A stretch of DNA of 64,000 nucleotides from Baylisascaris procyonis. Taxonomy: Eukaryota; Nematoda; Chromadorea; Rhabditida; Ascarididae. The stretch's first letter is position 1, and each line of letters starts with the position of its first letter. Below are positions 10,601-23,400 of the stretch, one piece after another. The stretch lies in the NCBI GenBank assembly GCA_037389465.1, contig JAZARR010000250.1, forward strand, positions 496,001-560,000, written 5' to 3'. A program made the translations under genes and the position numbers. The notes beneath the pieces are model-generated. The model was not told the DNA's origin and ran no database searches. It was given only the letters and a program-made list of their open reading frames with translations.

Positions 10601-13600
10601 TTTCCCTAGGAGTCAACGTTAGAATAGAATTTCGTCCCTTCCGATAACGTTTACACTACCAACACGTTGCCTAACAAAAAAACGCACTCAATCGGTAAAA
10701 CTTAAATATGCATATTTGAAGAATAAAACAATTCTTTTTTTCTTTTTCTACGACGAAATTGTTCAAAGTTTTGAGAATTTTATGCGTTTCTCTAACAAAG
10801 AGAAATCGTTTAGGCAAAATAATAAAACACAAAAATGCTGATGTGTAGATTACAACGATGCGTTTTGCTAATTTATGCAAAAAGCACGTCAAAAAAATGT
10901 CATTCAGCGACCGTCTAAGCATCAAATGAGCTGAAGAACATAGAAACAAAAAAGTTTGATCACGCAGGAAATGCTTTATAAACATTTCAAGAAATTAAGG
11001 GGGATAAATTTGCTTATTAATGGGGAACCGAATCGGTTTCTCATTTATGAAATTTTCTGCTCTCATTGTTTTAAATAACTAATAAAAATGAGAAAGATTT
11101 TTCATGCTGTTCTCTAATAAACTTGAAATTTGAAGTTTTCTAGATAACTGTGAATATTTCAGCGAAATTATTTCAGGGTATCTACCCAATTGAATTGACA
11201 TCATATGCATTCCCATATATTTTATCATACCACTTTCATAATTAAATTTTTTTCTACATTTGTTGCCTACCATATAAAATTCCGTCATAATTGAAGTCAT
11301 GAAAGCATCGAATCAACGGACTACTATTTACAACTATCAAGGGGATAACGGGTTATGATTGTCTCGTAAAGTTGCTCGTAGTTGTATTTGCTTGTTGCAT
11401 ATTGAGCAAACTATTATCATAAATGCTTAGTATTGCACTATCCATTGAAGTATTTTGCAACCTCAGGTTCACTGCTTTTAACAAGATTCTTTTGGATTAT
11501 TAACTTAGATCCTGAGGTCATACTTGTTTGACTGCATCTACTTCCAGGTGGTTGCTAGCATAACCTTTGTCATTGGAAATCTATTACGATAATCGTTGTC
11601 GAAAAAATTCATCCCACGACGAGATAAATGGGACTTTCTGAACCTGAGTTTTATGAAGGACCAGGCCACATGTGTGGAGTGAATATTCTTGGTACTTTAT
11701 GTTCCAACAAACTCTTAAAGATAAAATATTTTTATAGCAGCAAAGTTCAATCGTCGTTTATTGAAAGTAGCTGAAAGGATTCGAAAAAGTGATGTCAGAT
11801 AATTTTTGCTAACCCCTAAATAAACTGCTACAGTAAGAATCTAATTTCCCGGATTTAGAGGCATAACGAAGTTGCAAAACGACAAAAATGCTCCCTTGTG
11901 CAATGATTAATAAGCCGTCTTTCAAACGCTGCGCTAAAATGTGGAAAAAATTGCCTCGGGGGCGTTTGCTTTCGTTTTGAGGCTGGCACGAACTTTTGCT
12001 TTGAACATCGGCATATATCGTTTGAAGATTGCGTTGTTACTCGTTATGAACAACACTACAAAATGACAAACTACGTTTTTCCCTGACAAAGCAAAGTGGA
12101 GAAGAGGTGGCAGTAACTTCCTCCCACTCCTTCCTCTTTCCCTCCCTTTTCAAGATCTGAAAAGTACCACATATCTTGGATGCAGCGGAAAATTCTGGAC
12201 GCTATATTTAACACGAAGCTATAACGTGGAATGTTACACACATATGGCACTCTATCTCATAATATTGACCTAAGGCACAAATGAAAAGTAGATAGAACTC
12301 TCTTGCTTAAGCACTAAACATCCAGTTTGCTCCTTTCCTTCAGAATACTATGCACTGTGCACATCATATATTTCATTCAAATATAACAAACAAATGCGCA
12401 GCGTCATCCAATTTTTACGGTATCCCTCAAATAATGCATATATGCAAATTTAACTGCTTTACTTTCTGAACCGCCTATATAGGATGGTGTCGTTGACGAT
12501 TGCAACTGACATATATAATTCTTGCCTTACACATAATTCCGTTGTACTTATAAATGCAGAAATATTGTGCCTTTTATCAAAATTTTGCTTACATCAGTAG
12601 ATTTAACTACGGTAAAATTTAACCGCACACCGACGAACCTATTCACCGTGAAATTTCACCTCACCTTGATGAAATTTTTTTGTTCGCTATGATGTTCGAA
12701 TCAACAGTGTCTAGAGGAACATTGGATGCGCCAGTAAAACTTATTCCGTTAGTGCATCGTTCGCATATTGCTCTTCTTATCGTCTACTTTGCTAAGTCGG
12801 CACTTCAAAGACTCTTTCCCCTTAATACATCATTTTTACACATCAAAAATGACCATCTCAGTATTTCTTTTTGAAGACTTCAGGCTTTGAAACTTCATTT
12901 TCTGTAATAAAATGTAAATCTTAAACAAGCCATTTAAGGTATGAGGTGAATCTCTGAAATGCACGATATGAGAATGAACAAAGAATGACAAGAGGAATGA
13001 CAAGAAGAATGACAAGAAGAAAGAAATGCAAGAAATTAAAAAGCAAATCAAATAGATTCAATTAAAAACAACGCACTTTCCAACAATATATGGCATATTC
13101 ATCAGAGTTAGTTTCCTATTATCTAAGGAAAGATTATTATAAACTAGACTAGATGAACAAGGCATATAGAAAGAAAGCGATAGAAAAGTATCCGCTAAAA
13201 ATATCGTTCGATATAGAAGTGATTATAAAATTATGAGGAAAAAGTATTTGAGAAAAATAAACTTTACTTTCAAATTGAACAAAAGAGCATATATTCAAGA
13301 GAAAGTTCTACGTAAAAGACAATTGAGTTGAGAGAATAAAGATAGATAAACATAACCGTTATTTATTAATATGAGATTTGAAACTAGTGATCGATGTGCT
13401 AACAAACTGAATTACTTTATAAATTCACATAGGGATAATATTATTGCAATTTATTGCACTAGTGAATTTCATTCGGTGATCATCTTCGCCGGAAAGAAAT
13501 ATTTAAATGTGTGAAAGGTTGCGTCTTGCATTGATAAGTTCGAAATTGTTCGTGTAACGAGTATCCATGCTCACTTGTGAACGAAATTTCAAAGAATTCT

Positions 13601-16600
13601 TCAGATGGTAGATCATTTTTCCTGTGGGAAATATCATAGCCCATACAAAGATTAACAACGGTTTGAAGCGTTTGTAAAATCATAATAATGCTTCTTTGCA
13701 CGTGGAGAGAAATAGAATGTATTTTATCGAAATATCTCCTGATTATTCAATCAACAAAAGATGAAAGTCTTTGAATGTTTTCGAACAGTTTATCGAAGAA
13801 TCCATCAAAATATATTGCTTTATCAGTTGCCCAACCTGATCAACTATAGATAAAACATAAGGAAAGTCAACCGGTAGCTTTCATTCAATGAAGCATATTA
13901 TTTTCTTAAATTCCAAGTTATAATGCTATAGAAAAAGCAACTTACGATTTTTTCTCACTACAACTTAACTTCAGAAATTCTATGATCATATCCAAAAATC
14001 GATGGATAGAAATGAAAAAATTGATAATTTTTTTAGATATTTTCGCTCAGATAAATACGTTGAAAATTTTCGACAATTGAGATATGCTGAGTACTGCATC
14101 AAAAAGTCATTGAGAAGATTCGAAGCATTTGAAGTCGAAAATTGAACTCACTTTTTTGTCATTGAATTTAAACCTTTTCGTACTGCCGGTTACTTTCCAT
14201 ATTCTCTACATTTTTTACAAATTTCACCTGAATTATTTTCTTAAAAGATTTGTTGTCATCTTAAGCTTTCAAGATAAAATACGATTTTGAGGCAATTCTT
14301 TTTTTTTTTCAGCAATACATCGACAACAGATTAAAACAACTTGAAATTTTAGTTCATTGACGTTACAACGCTCTTAAATTCTCTAGTTGAGTTTTTTGAA
14401 AAAATGGAAAATTCAAAGCTGCTATATAATACAACGCAAAAATCAATATACGATCACTTGCTATGATCAAATAAGATACGTTTTGATCCGATATTGATTA
14501 GATTTATTCGTCAAGAGAAATCACTCATATTTTCCACGACTTCTTCATTCGTGATCATGAACTAACCAATCTCAACAACTAACTAAAAAATGCTCAATAA
14601 TTTTTATCTCGATCATCTAAGAGGATCGAAATAGCATTCCCTCGTTGTTTCCGAGTTTCTTTCTCTGCCTCATGGTGTTTCTTTTTGTCGACGCTGAGCT
14701 CTGCCTCATGGCGCGACTCCGCCCATTTATTGTTTATTGGCTATGAGTGAACGCTCGCAAGAGCATTACCGTATCGCGGCCATGGGATTATATGAATCAT
14801 TTGTGTGTTTGCGTGCTTCGTTGTTCAATTAATTATAACGATTGATTTGGTTGCCTACCTTCTATAAGATCAAAAATTCACAATCCTATAAATATTTGAA
14901 TATTGGTATCCATTTATGCATAAAATAGCACCACATGCTCTATTTTATTAGACAGACAACTTTTGGACTACTAAAAAGGAATAAAGTAGACCCGTAAGAG
15001 AATCTATAGACTTTACAAGTAGCATATATAAACGTATCGGTAATAAATGCAGTCATCGTGTCATGCCGGATCAGGGAACTTAGTACATGAAATATTTAAA
15101 GTATAATTAGAGGTGTTACATTTACATAATGTTTAGAGTGCTCAGTTTTCACCTTTCTTGTAGAATGTTTACAGCTTTTCAGGCCATAGAGTACTTACAT
15201 AGACACTCAAATGTAGGTTTGTCGGAGATAGAAAGAGACAACGAAATGCGATATTAATAAATGTGCCACTGAACAGTCAATCGATAGTGTAGGCAGTGAT
15301 CGTGTAACAATGTGTCACTTCCAGTATCTCAACTATGGTGTGAATACAGCCAGAAATGCACCGCTTTCACGATATGCAGAGTGAGGACATGCAATTGCGT
15401 TATGTTCATCTGAAAGAGTGTTCAACGATGGAACTTGAAAACATATCATGTCTTGCATAACGTTTTTTTTTTGCTAAACATATATTTCCAGTCACCAAAA
15501 ATATCAGCTAAATTGAATGCTCGTTTGTACTTCCGCATCCCCCTCCTCACCTATTTCTGTAACAAATTATTCTCGAGATGTGTAAAGTGTTCCTCTATTA
15601 CAAATTGATGTGATATCGTTGGCGAAGACTGTTGATCGAAAGCTGTATTAAACGCAAAAAATTGCTTTATTCATTAGATGCACAGAGCTGTATTCAAAGA
15701 AAAACTTGCTCTTTAAGAAAGAGACGAAATGACGCAAAACAAACATTTATATGCAGTGAAAAGCAAATTATTGAAATAATTACGAAAGGCATTTTTCTTC
15801 AATTGTATAATTTTAAAACTATTATAACTAATAAAAATTCCAGCCTGAAATATACAAACAAATCTCTTTCAAAAAAGTTCTTTTAATTTATTTCAATAAA
15901 GTGCTCGGCTTCATTTCAAAGCGATCAGAGAAAGAAAAGTGATAGCAAATTGATCGATAAAAGAAATCATCATCAAAAAAAGATGAATCAAAAAATACAT
16001 AAAGCGTTGAATGGCGAATGCACACTTCGGCACAATCAGTCACGAATTCACTCGGTCAGATCCATGAATACACTTTAAATTACTTTAAACTTTGCAATGA
16101 ACATTGTTGCTGCTATTCGAGTATCTCGCTTTCGATTGCAACCTGATGAATGCGTTCAACGATATCAATTGAATGGCTAAAACGCTTAGTCGTATTGATT
16201 ACAGGTATTTCGGCTATAGGTATCGACTACATGCTTTAGCTTAAACTGCGACGATATATCACTATAAAAATATCTACAAGATAAGGAATTTCTTCATCTA
16301 AATAAGAATTAAACTATTCAAAATTGAGAGCACGATTCATGGGAGTGAAGTATTCAAATGAATAACGCATTTAAACTCCACATATATATTTCATGCAAAT
16401 TTCTTTAAATATATCCTTTATCGTTTCGTAGAAACTCATCGTTGGCGATTATGATCTTGTAAAAATAAGACCATTATTAAGACAAGGGGGGCGAGGACAG
16501 GAAGTGGGAGGAAAATTTTCATCTACAGCTAAAAACTATCTATTCACTTGAAATCCTTTTAGCCATATGGATTCCGTTTGAAATATTGGAAAAAAGAAAC

Positions 16601-17321
16601 CTTCTAATTACTTGCCTCCAGTTATTGGAGATAAACAATGCATCACTAAGTTGAAGAGGATATTTGCCTCACTGTATCAAAATGAAAATAGTAATTTATA
16701 TATCCAAGTGTTGGCCAAAAAAATTTTTTTGACCATTCGTCGTCCATAATGAAAACGATACAAGCAGAAATATAAGAGAGAATAAGAAAATGCAAAGAAA
16801 ATAAAAAAAAATAGAAATCACAAAATGCGAGCGTAATACGCAAAAAACCCTGTTTAGTACAACTCAAATACCTTGTGTTGACTTATAATTCAAATGCGCA
16901 AATAAAGTACCTTGTAATGATTAGAAAGTATCATCGAGAAAAAACAACAAAGAAAAAAAAAACGGAGAAGAAAAGAAACAAAAGAACCCTGTTACAAACG
17001 TCGAACTACCTTGTATACGAAGACAAGAGCCATTTAATTTAAAAGACGGAGAAAGAACAGAAAACACATCAACGCAATTGATGAACATTTGTAAAGGCTC
17101 GTTTGTTTTTGAAAAAAAAAAAATTTCAAGAAAATGAAAGCTTTTTTTTTGGTGTTCTTTCATAGATGAAGAACGCATATAAAAGCGCATGTGCATAAAA
17201 GACGCAAAAACATAGCATATACTATAAAATGCAAACAATTATTGTGACGCTTTGGAAAACGAACGTCGCTAATTCGAACGATACAATCAACAAAACACCT
17301 CTATGATGGTTGTTTAATCAT
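7629..17321. other. Intergenic region between convergent ligase and lin-39, no gene seen
   Basis: About 9.7 kb of AT-rich DNA without a supported gene. Notable pieces: a G-run near 8790-8801; a poly-T tract near 14300; a GC-richer island at 14640-14800 with CCGCCC and an inverted CCAAT (ATTGG) next to TTTATTG; and GAATGACAAGA repeats at 12978-13022. The proximal part, just below 17322, should include the lin-39 3' UTR. I could not fix a polyadenylation signal on the minus strand close to the stop. Confidence 0.5.
12978..13022. repeat. Short tandem repeat (GAATGACAAGAA)n
   Basis: Three imperfect copies of a 12-bp unit, GAATGACAAGAG/GAATGACAAGAA, followed by GAAAG. Confidence 0.8.
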
Positions 17322-17477
17322 TTAGGTGTAATTGTTGGTTAGTAGGAAATTACGTGGGTTGAATGTGGCCAAATGATGAAATGGTAATGTTCCACCAGCG
17401 AACGGAACATTTGGCACCGGTTTGTCTTTGTTCTCCTTCTTGTGCTTCATCCTACGATTCTGGAACCAGATCTTCAC
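17322..17477 (-). CDS. lin-39: lin-39 exon 4: recognition helix and C-terminal tail
   Basis: It follows acceptor TTGCAG at 17478-17483 and starts at homeodomain position 45 ([15 protein letters not shown]), so the intron sits at the classical 44/45 site. The tail is 51 residues counted from Val45 and ends NFLLTNNYT before TAA. The + strand frame across it is a shadow. Confidence 0.95.
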   Translation of the reverse strand: MKIWFQNRRMKHKKENKDKPVPNVPFAGGTLPFHHLATFNPRNFLLTNNYT

Positions 17478-20400
17478 CTGCAATTATAACTTCAAGGAGG
17501 TATTTTTGAAGGAAAAAAGCAAGTCGTTTTGCTTAGATATTTCTCAAAGCGTTCAACTTTATCGGATGAAAAAGATTAAAATGCACCAATTAGTGCATTA
17601 CACTGTATGTTTTCTCATTTTACTTTCCTACACTAAATACGTAATTCGAATCAGCTCATATTATGAAATTTTATGCCACAATCAGCGTACCTATGGGATC
17701 ATCCAAGCGAATTCATTAAAAATTTTGGTGATTTGCTTTTCAAGCCAAGAACGACGTTAAAGAATACTATATCACTTTCTGTCACAATCAAAACCGACGA
17801 AAAAGGCCCAGCTCATCTTTACACCCATTGACTGCTTTACGCTTTTAACTCAGTCTACTTAAGTAAAAAACAACAATCTCTATAACGGTGTCATTATGGT
17901 GATAGTGCGTTGAGGCAAAAATTGCCTCGACAGCTACGAAATGTGAAAGCCGTTATGCGCATTTGATAAGTAAGAGAAAGAAGGGAAGGGAAGTACCGGA
18001 TATTCGAGAAGGGAGGCTCTGGGCTTATAGGTTCCGAAGCAACTGATTGCTTTTGCTATTGCTTTTACTAGAAGTTTTAATTCGCGAATTTCCGCTCCCG
18101 AATCTTACAGGAGCACGAGGTGAAGATTACTGCTGCTTGAGCTCAACGTCTGAACTCGTAAAATTTAAAGAAAACTACGTGTCCATAAACCAAAAAATAT
18201 GATCTTCTGAGCTCTATGAATCTCAATCCTGAAAAAGCCAAGACTCAAGCCGTAGTTCTCTAAGAAATAAATCTATTTTATGGTTGTTTTGAGTAGAATG
18301 AATGCTTGAAAGACAAAGTGAGAATTGAAGTGTTTTAATGCGACGATGAGTGGTGAAATAGGAAATTCGATGCGACATTCAGATGGTGAAAAAATATTAA
18401 TGATTGACATATGCAGCGATTGGCATGCAAATACTGTATTTGGAATGCATCAAAGGTTCTATTTTTCCATTAAAAACCATCGAAGAATAGCAATGACGAT
18501 CTGTCAATGAAAATGATGTAAAATTTTCAAAAAAAAAACTCTCGGCAAAGCGCTAAAAAAATTATCGAATTGCCGAAACGCAGCAAAATGAAATGAAGTC
18601 GCCGAAAAATTTGCATTAGGAAAAAAGATTGTTGAAATCGAGAAGTCGCGTTGGTATTTGATTGCCGTTAACACGCTTTGAAGCTCGAGACAACGCTCAT
18701 TTCCAGTTCGAAGAAACTCTCTCTTCGAAACCTGAACCATCTAAGACCTAAAGAGCCTGAATCCAAAACTGGAGAACTGATAGATGAAGTATGCTAAGTT
18801 TGCGCACATGGAAAATGTAGTTTTTATTTGTGGCATTTAATGCATATCACAATCAATCGAAGCAAACCATATTAAGCAAATAAAAGACTTATGTAAGAGC
18901 AATATGAGCTAATAATATTCTTTGCACGACCAAAGCCAAGAATTTTTAAGCTCCACTCATAGGGGTTAAGAAGCAATACTGTAATAAGTAACTGCTGACT
19001 CTGCCAGCTGTTTCTTTGGGAATAATCGATAATGAAAAATGCGTATCGGGAAATCTGTCTGCCACTACATTTAATTCTGACGATTTCAGAATTGATATAC
19101 AAGTTTATCATAAGGAAATGGTTAATTACGAACATATTGAGGCTGATATTATGAGAGTTTGTGTTGTAACTTGAAATGGTGCAAATTTTCGTGCTAAAAC
19201 TTGAAGTGCTCGAAGTTTTCGTGATTAAAATTGTCGGGATATTAAACCCTTAAATTCTATCTAGTTAGCAATGCAAAGATCTCCTTCCTGTACTGTAACT
19301 GAAGAAGGCTGTGAACCTTTTCTACCGCTTTCTTACTTTCACCTGATGTCTTAATTTGGCTCATTTATGGAATGCGACAGAGACGAGAAGCGAGTTTCTC
19401 AGAAAGATGGGAAAGTAGGTATGTCATCATGTAAGGAGATGACATTGTAGGTAGTGAATAACAGGTCTAGCACCTCAACAATTTTCTGAACGGCCGACAC
19501 CCTAAAAAGCTTCGAGAATCTTTTGAAGGGTCGCGAACCTTGAGACGCTTCTTGCAATTCTAATATCACCTAGGCAAACATGGTAAGACAAGCGCTTATA
19601 TTCAATGATTCTCTATATAATAGTGATGCGATAAGAATATAAAAGTGAAAAAAATCTTTGAGAAAACTATTCGACGCCTGTTCAATCTATTTTCCTTTCA
19701 AAATCCATATTATCATGGAGTGCAAAAGGTATTAAACAACGTAAAAACATGCAGAATAATACTTTTTTCGAGTATTTATCAGAAATCTTCTCATTTTTTT
19801 CTCTAAGATGCAACGATCACGCGAGACTTCAAGAAAATCGGAATAGTCGGCATAGGTTGTCACCATAATGTTTCCCAACATTTCCCTAAATAAAAAGAGA
19901 AGATCTCATCATGAATAACAAAAGCGATCAACTACTTTGAAAAGTGATGTTCACTGCACAAAATGGTAGCACCTTTTCGGTGCAACAACGGATTCATAGG
20001 AAAATTGACGCAGTGTTGGCACTATGATTGAGGTGCACAAAAATTCCTCAAATGAGACTCGAACACGGAGTTGCTAAATTCAACAGTGATTTACTAAAAT
20101 ATTACATATATATATATATATATATATGCCTAAGCCCAAGCCCAAGCGTAAGCCTAAGCTTAAGCCTAAGCTTAAACCTAAGCCTAAGCCTAAGCCTAAG
20201 CCTAAGCCAAAGCCAAAGCCAAAGCCAAAGCCAAAGCCAAAGCCAAATCCAAAGCCTAAGCCTAAGCCTAAGCCTAAGCCTAAGCCAAAGCCAAAGCCAA
20301 AGCCTAAGCCCAAGCCTAAGCCAAAGCCAAATCCAAAGCCTAAGCCTAAGCCTAAGCCTAAGCCTAAGCCTAAGCCTAAGCCTAAGCCAAAGCCAAAGCC

Positions 20401-23400
20401 AAAGCCTAAGCCTAAGGCTAAGCCTAAGCCTAAGCCTAAGCCAAAGCCAAAGCCAAAGCCTAAGCCTAAGCCTAAGCCTAAGCCTAAGCCAAAGCCAAAG
20501 CCTAAGCCTAAGCCTAAGTCTAAGCCTAAGCCTAAGCCTAAGCCTAAGCCAAAGAATAAGCCTGAGCCTAAGCCTAAGCCTAAACCTAAGCCTAAGCCTA
20601 AGCCTAAGCCTAAGGCTAAGCCTAAGGCCAAGCCTAAGCCTAAGCCTAAGCCTAAGCCTAAGCCTAAGCCTAAGGCTAAGCCTAAGGCTAAGCCTAAGCC
20701 TAAGCCTAAGCCTAAGCCTAAGCCTAAGCCTAAGCCTAAGGCTAAGCCTAAGGCTAAGCCTAAGGCTAAGGCTAAGCCTAAGGCTAAGCCTAAGGCTAAG
20801 CCTAAGCCTAAGCCTAAGCCTAAGCCTAAGCCTAAGCCTAAGCCTAAGGCTAAGCCTAAGGCTAAGGCTAAGCCTAAGGCTAAGCCTAAGGCTAAGCCTA
20901 AGCCTAAGCCTAAGCCTAAGTCTAAGCCTAAGCCTGAGCCTAAGCCTAAGCCTAAGCCTAAGCCAAAGAATAAGCCTGAGCCTAAGCCTAAGCCTAAGCC
21001 TAAGCCTAAGCCTAAGGCTAAGCCTAAGCCTAAGCCTAAGCCTAAGGCTAAGCCTAAGGCTAAGGCTAAGCCTAAGGCTAAGCCTAAGGCTAAGCCTAAG
21101 CCTAAGCCTAAGCCTAAGTCTAAGCCTAAGCCTGAGCCTAAGCCTAAGCCTAAGCCTAAGCCAAAGAATAAGCCTGAGCCTAAGCCTAAGGCTAAGGCTA
21201 AGCCTAGGGCTAAGCCTAAGGCTAAGCCTAAGCCTAAGCCTAAGTCTAAGCCTAAGCCTAAGCCTAAGCCTAAGCCTAAGCCTAAGCCTGAGCCTAAGCC
21301 TAAGCCTAAGCCTAAGCCTAAGCCTAAGGCTAAGCCTAAGGCTAAGGCTAAGCCTAAGGCTAAGCCTAAGGCTAAGCCTAAGCCTAAGGCTAAGCCTAAG
21401 CCTAAGCCTAAGTCTAAGCCTAAGCCTGAGCCTAAGCCTAAGCGTAAGCCTAAGCCAAAGCCAAAGCCAAAGCTTAAGCCTAAGCCTAAGCCTAAGCCTA
21501 AGCCTAAGCCAAAGCCTAAGCCTAAGCCAAAGCCAAAGCCAAAGCCTAAGCCTAAGCCTAAGCCTAAGCCTAAGCCTAAGTCTATGCCTAAGCCTAAGCC
21601 TAAGCCTAAGCCTAAGCCTAAGCCTAAGCCTAAGCCTAAGCCTAAGCCTAAGCCTAAGCCTAAGCCTAAGCCTAAGCCTAAGCCTAAGCCTAAGGCTAAG
21701 CCTAAGCCTAAGCCTAAGCCTAAGCCTAAGCCTAAGCCTAAGCCTAAGTCTAAGCCTAAGCCTGAGCCTAAGCCTAAGCCTAAGCCTAAGCCTAAGCCTA
21801 AGCCTAAGCCTAAGCCTAAGCCTAAGCCTAAGGCTAAGCCTAAGGCTAAGCCTAAGCCTAAGCCTAAGCCTAAGCCTAAGCCTAAGCCTAAGCCTAAGCC
21901 TAAGCCTAAGCCTAAGCCTAAGCCTAAGCCTAAGCCTAAGCCTAAGGCTAAGCCTAAGCCTAAGCCTAAGGCTAAGCCTAAGCCTAAGCCTAAGTCTAAG
22001 CCTAAGCCTAAGCCTAAGCCTAAGCCTAAGCCTAAGGCTAAGCCTAAGCCTAAGCCTAAGCCTAAGCCTAAGCCTAAGCCTAAGCCTAAGCCTAAGCCTA
22101 AGCCTAAGCCAAAGAATAAGCCTGAGCCTAAGCCTAAGCCTAAGCCTAAGCCTAAGCCTAAGGCTAAGCCTAAGCCTAAGCCTAAGCCTAAGGCTAAGCC
22201 TAAGGCTAAGGCTAAGCCTAAGGCTAAGCCTAAGCCTAAGCCTAAGTCTAAGCCTAAGCCTAAGCCTAAGCCTAAGCCTAAGCCTAAGCCTGAGCCTAAG
22301 CCTAAGCCTAAGCCTAAGCCTAAGCCTAAGGCTAAGCCTAAGGCTAAGGCTAAGCCTAAGGCTAAGCCTAAGTCTAAGCCTAAGCCTAAGCCTAAGCCTA
22401 AGCCTAAGCCTAAGCCTAAGCCTAAGCCTAAGAATAAGCCTGAGCCTAAGCCTAAGCCTAAGCCTAAGCCTAAGCCTAAGCCTAAGCCAAAGCCTAAGCC
22501 TAAGCCAAAGCCTAAGGCTAAGCCTAAGCCTAAGCCTAAGCCTAAGCCTAAGCCTAAGCCTAAGGCTAAGCCTAAGCCTAAGCCTAAGCCTAAGCCTAAG
22601 CCTAAGCCTAAGGCTAAGCCTAAGCCTAAGCCTAAGCCTAAGCCAAAGCCAAAGCCAAAGCCAAAGCCTAAGCCAAAGCCAAAGCCTAAGCCTAAGCCTA
22701 AACCGAAGCCTAAGCCGAAGCCTAAGCCTAAGCCTAAGCCTAAGGCTAAGCCTAAAATATATATTCTTTGATCCTCTGAAAGTGAGTGAGCTTATTGCTG
22801 CGTTATTTCATTCGGTAGTTTAAAATCAAATCTATAATTGAAGAATGCAACCTCAATTTCAAACTAAGGATGTAGTCTTAAACTATGAATGGTGCAGCAA
22901 TATACGTCGTGTAAACAAGTGAGGTTCATTGATAAACAAGACAAACTAGTAAAAATTTTCGAAAGGAAAATAAGCATTTCAAGGGCGAATGAAACTCTAC
23001 ACACTCAATTTAAATAGGACCGAAAAGAATTTTATAAACTTCATTGAGCAAGTGGATAAAATTCGAACTAAGAACAAAACAGGAAATGAATAAGCCATAA
23101 AGCTCCCATTTTCGAGTACAACGGCTTGAATTTCTCATAATTTATTGCTTAAACATCAATAAAGGGTACCTGCAGAACAAGTTAAACACATTAGAAGTAG
23201 TGCTGATGTGTTGATTCCGTTTATTTAAGTAATGCTGATGTGTTGATTCCATTTATTTACAAGGTGCGGTTGAATTATATGCAAGTATAGGAGCGCTTAG
23301 GAAAGTTACTGCAATATGCGCTTTTTGCATTCCTCTCGCTTGATCAAGCAACTTCACGAGTTATGAGTGATTGGAAGATATACCAAGTAATGCTTTCATT

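Noticed and set aside
20028..22823. Forward open frames of 931 and 881 codons (Leu-Ser/Gln-Ser and Lys-Pro repeats), and a 183-codon Gly-Leu frame on the minus strand
   Set aside because: They are translations of the CCTAAG hexamer. Two of three frames of this unit contain no stop, so long frames arise automatically. The same array exists at 1-766 in a non-coding context.
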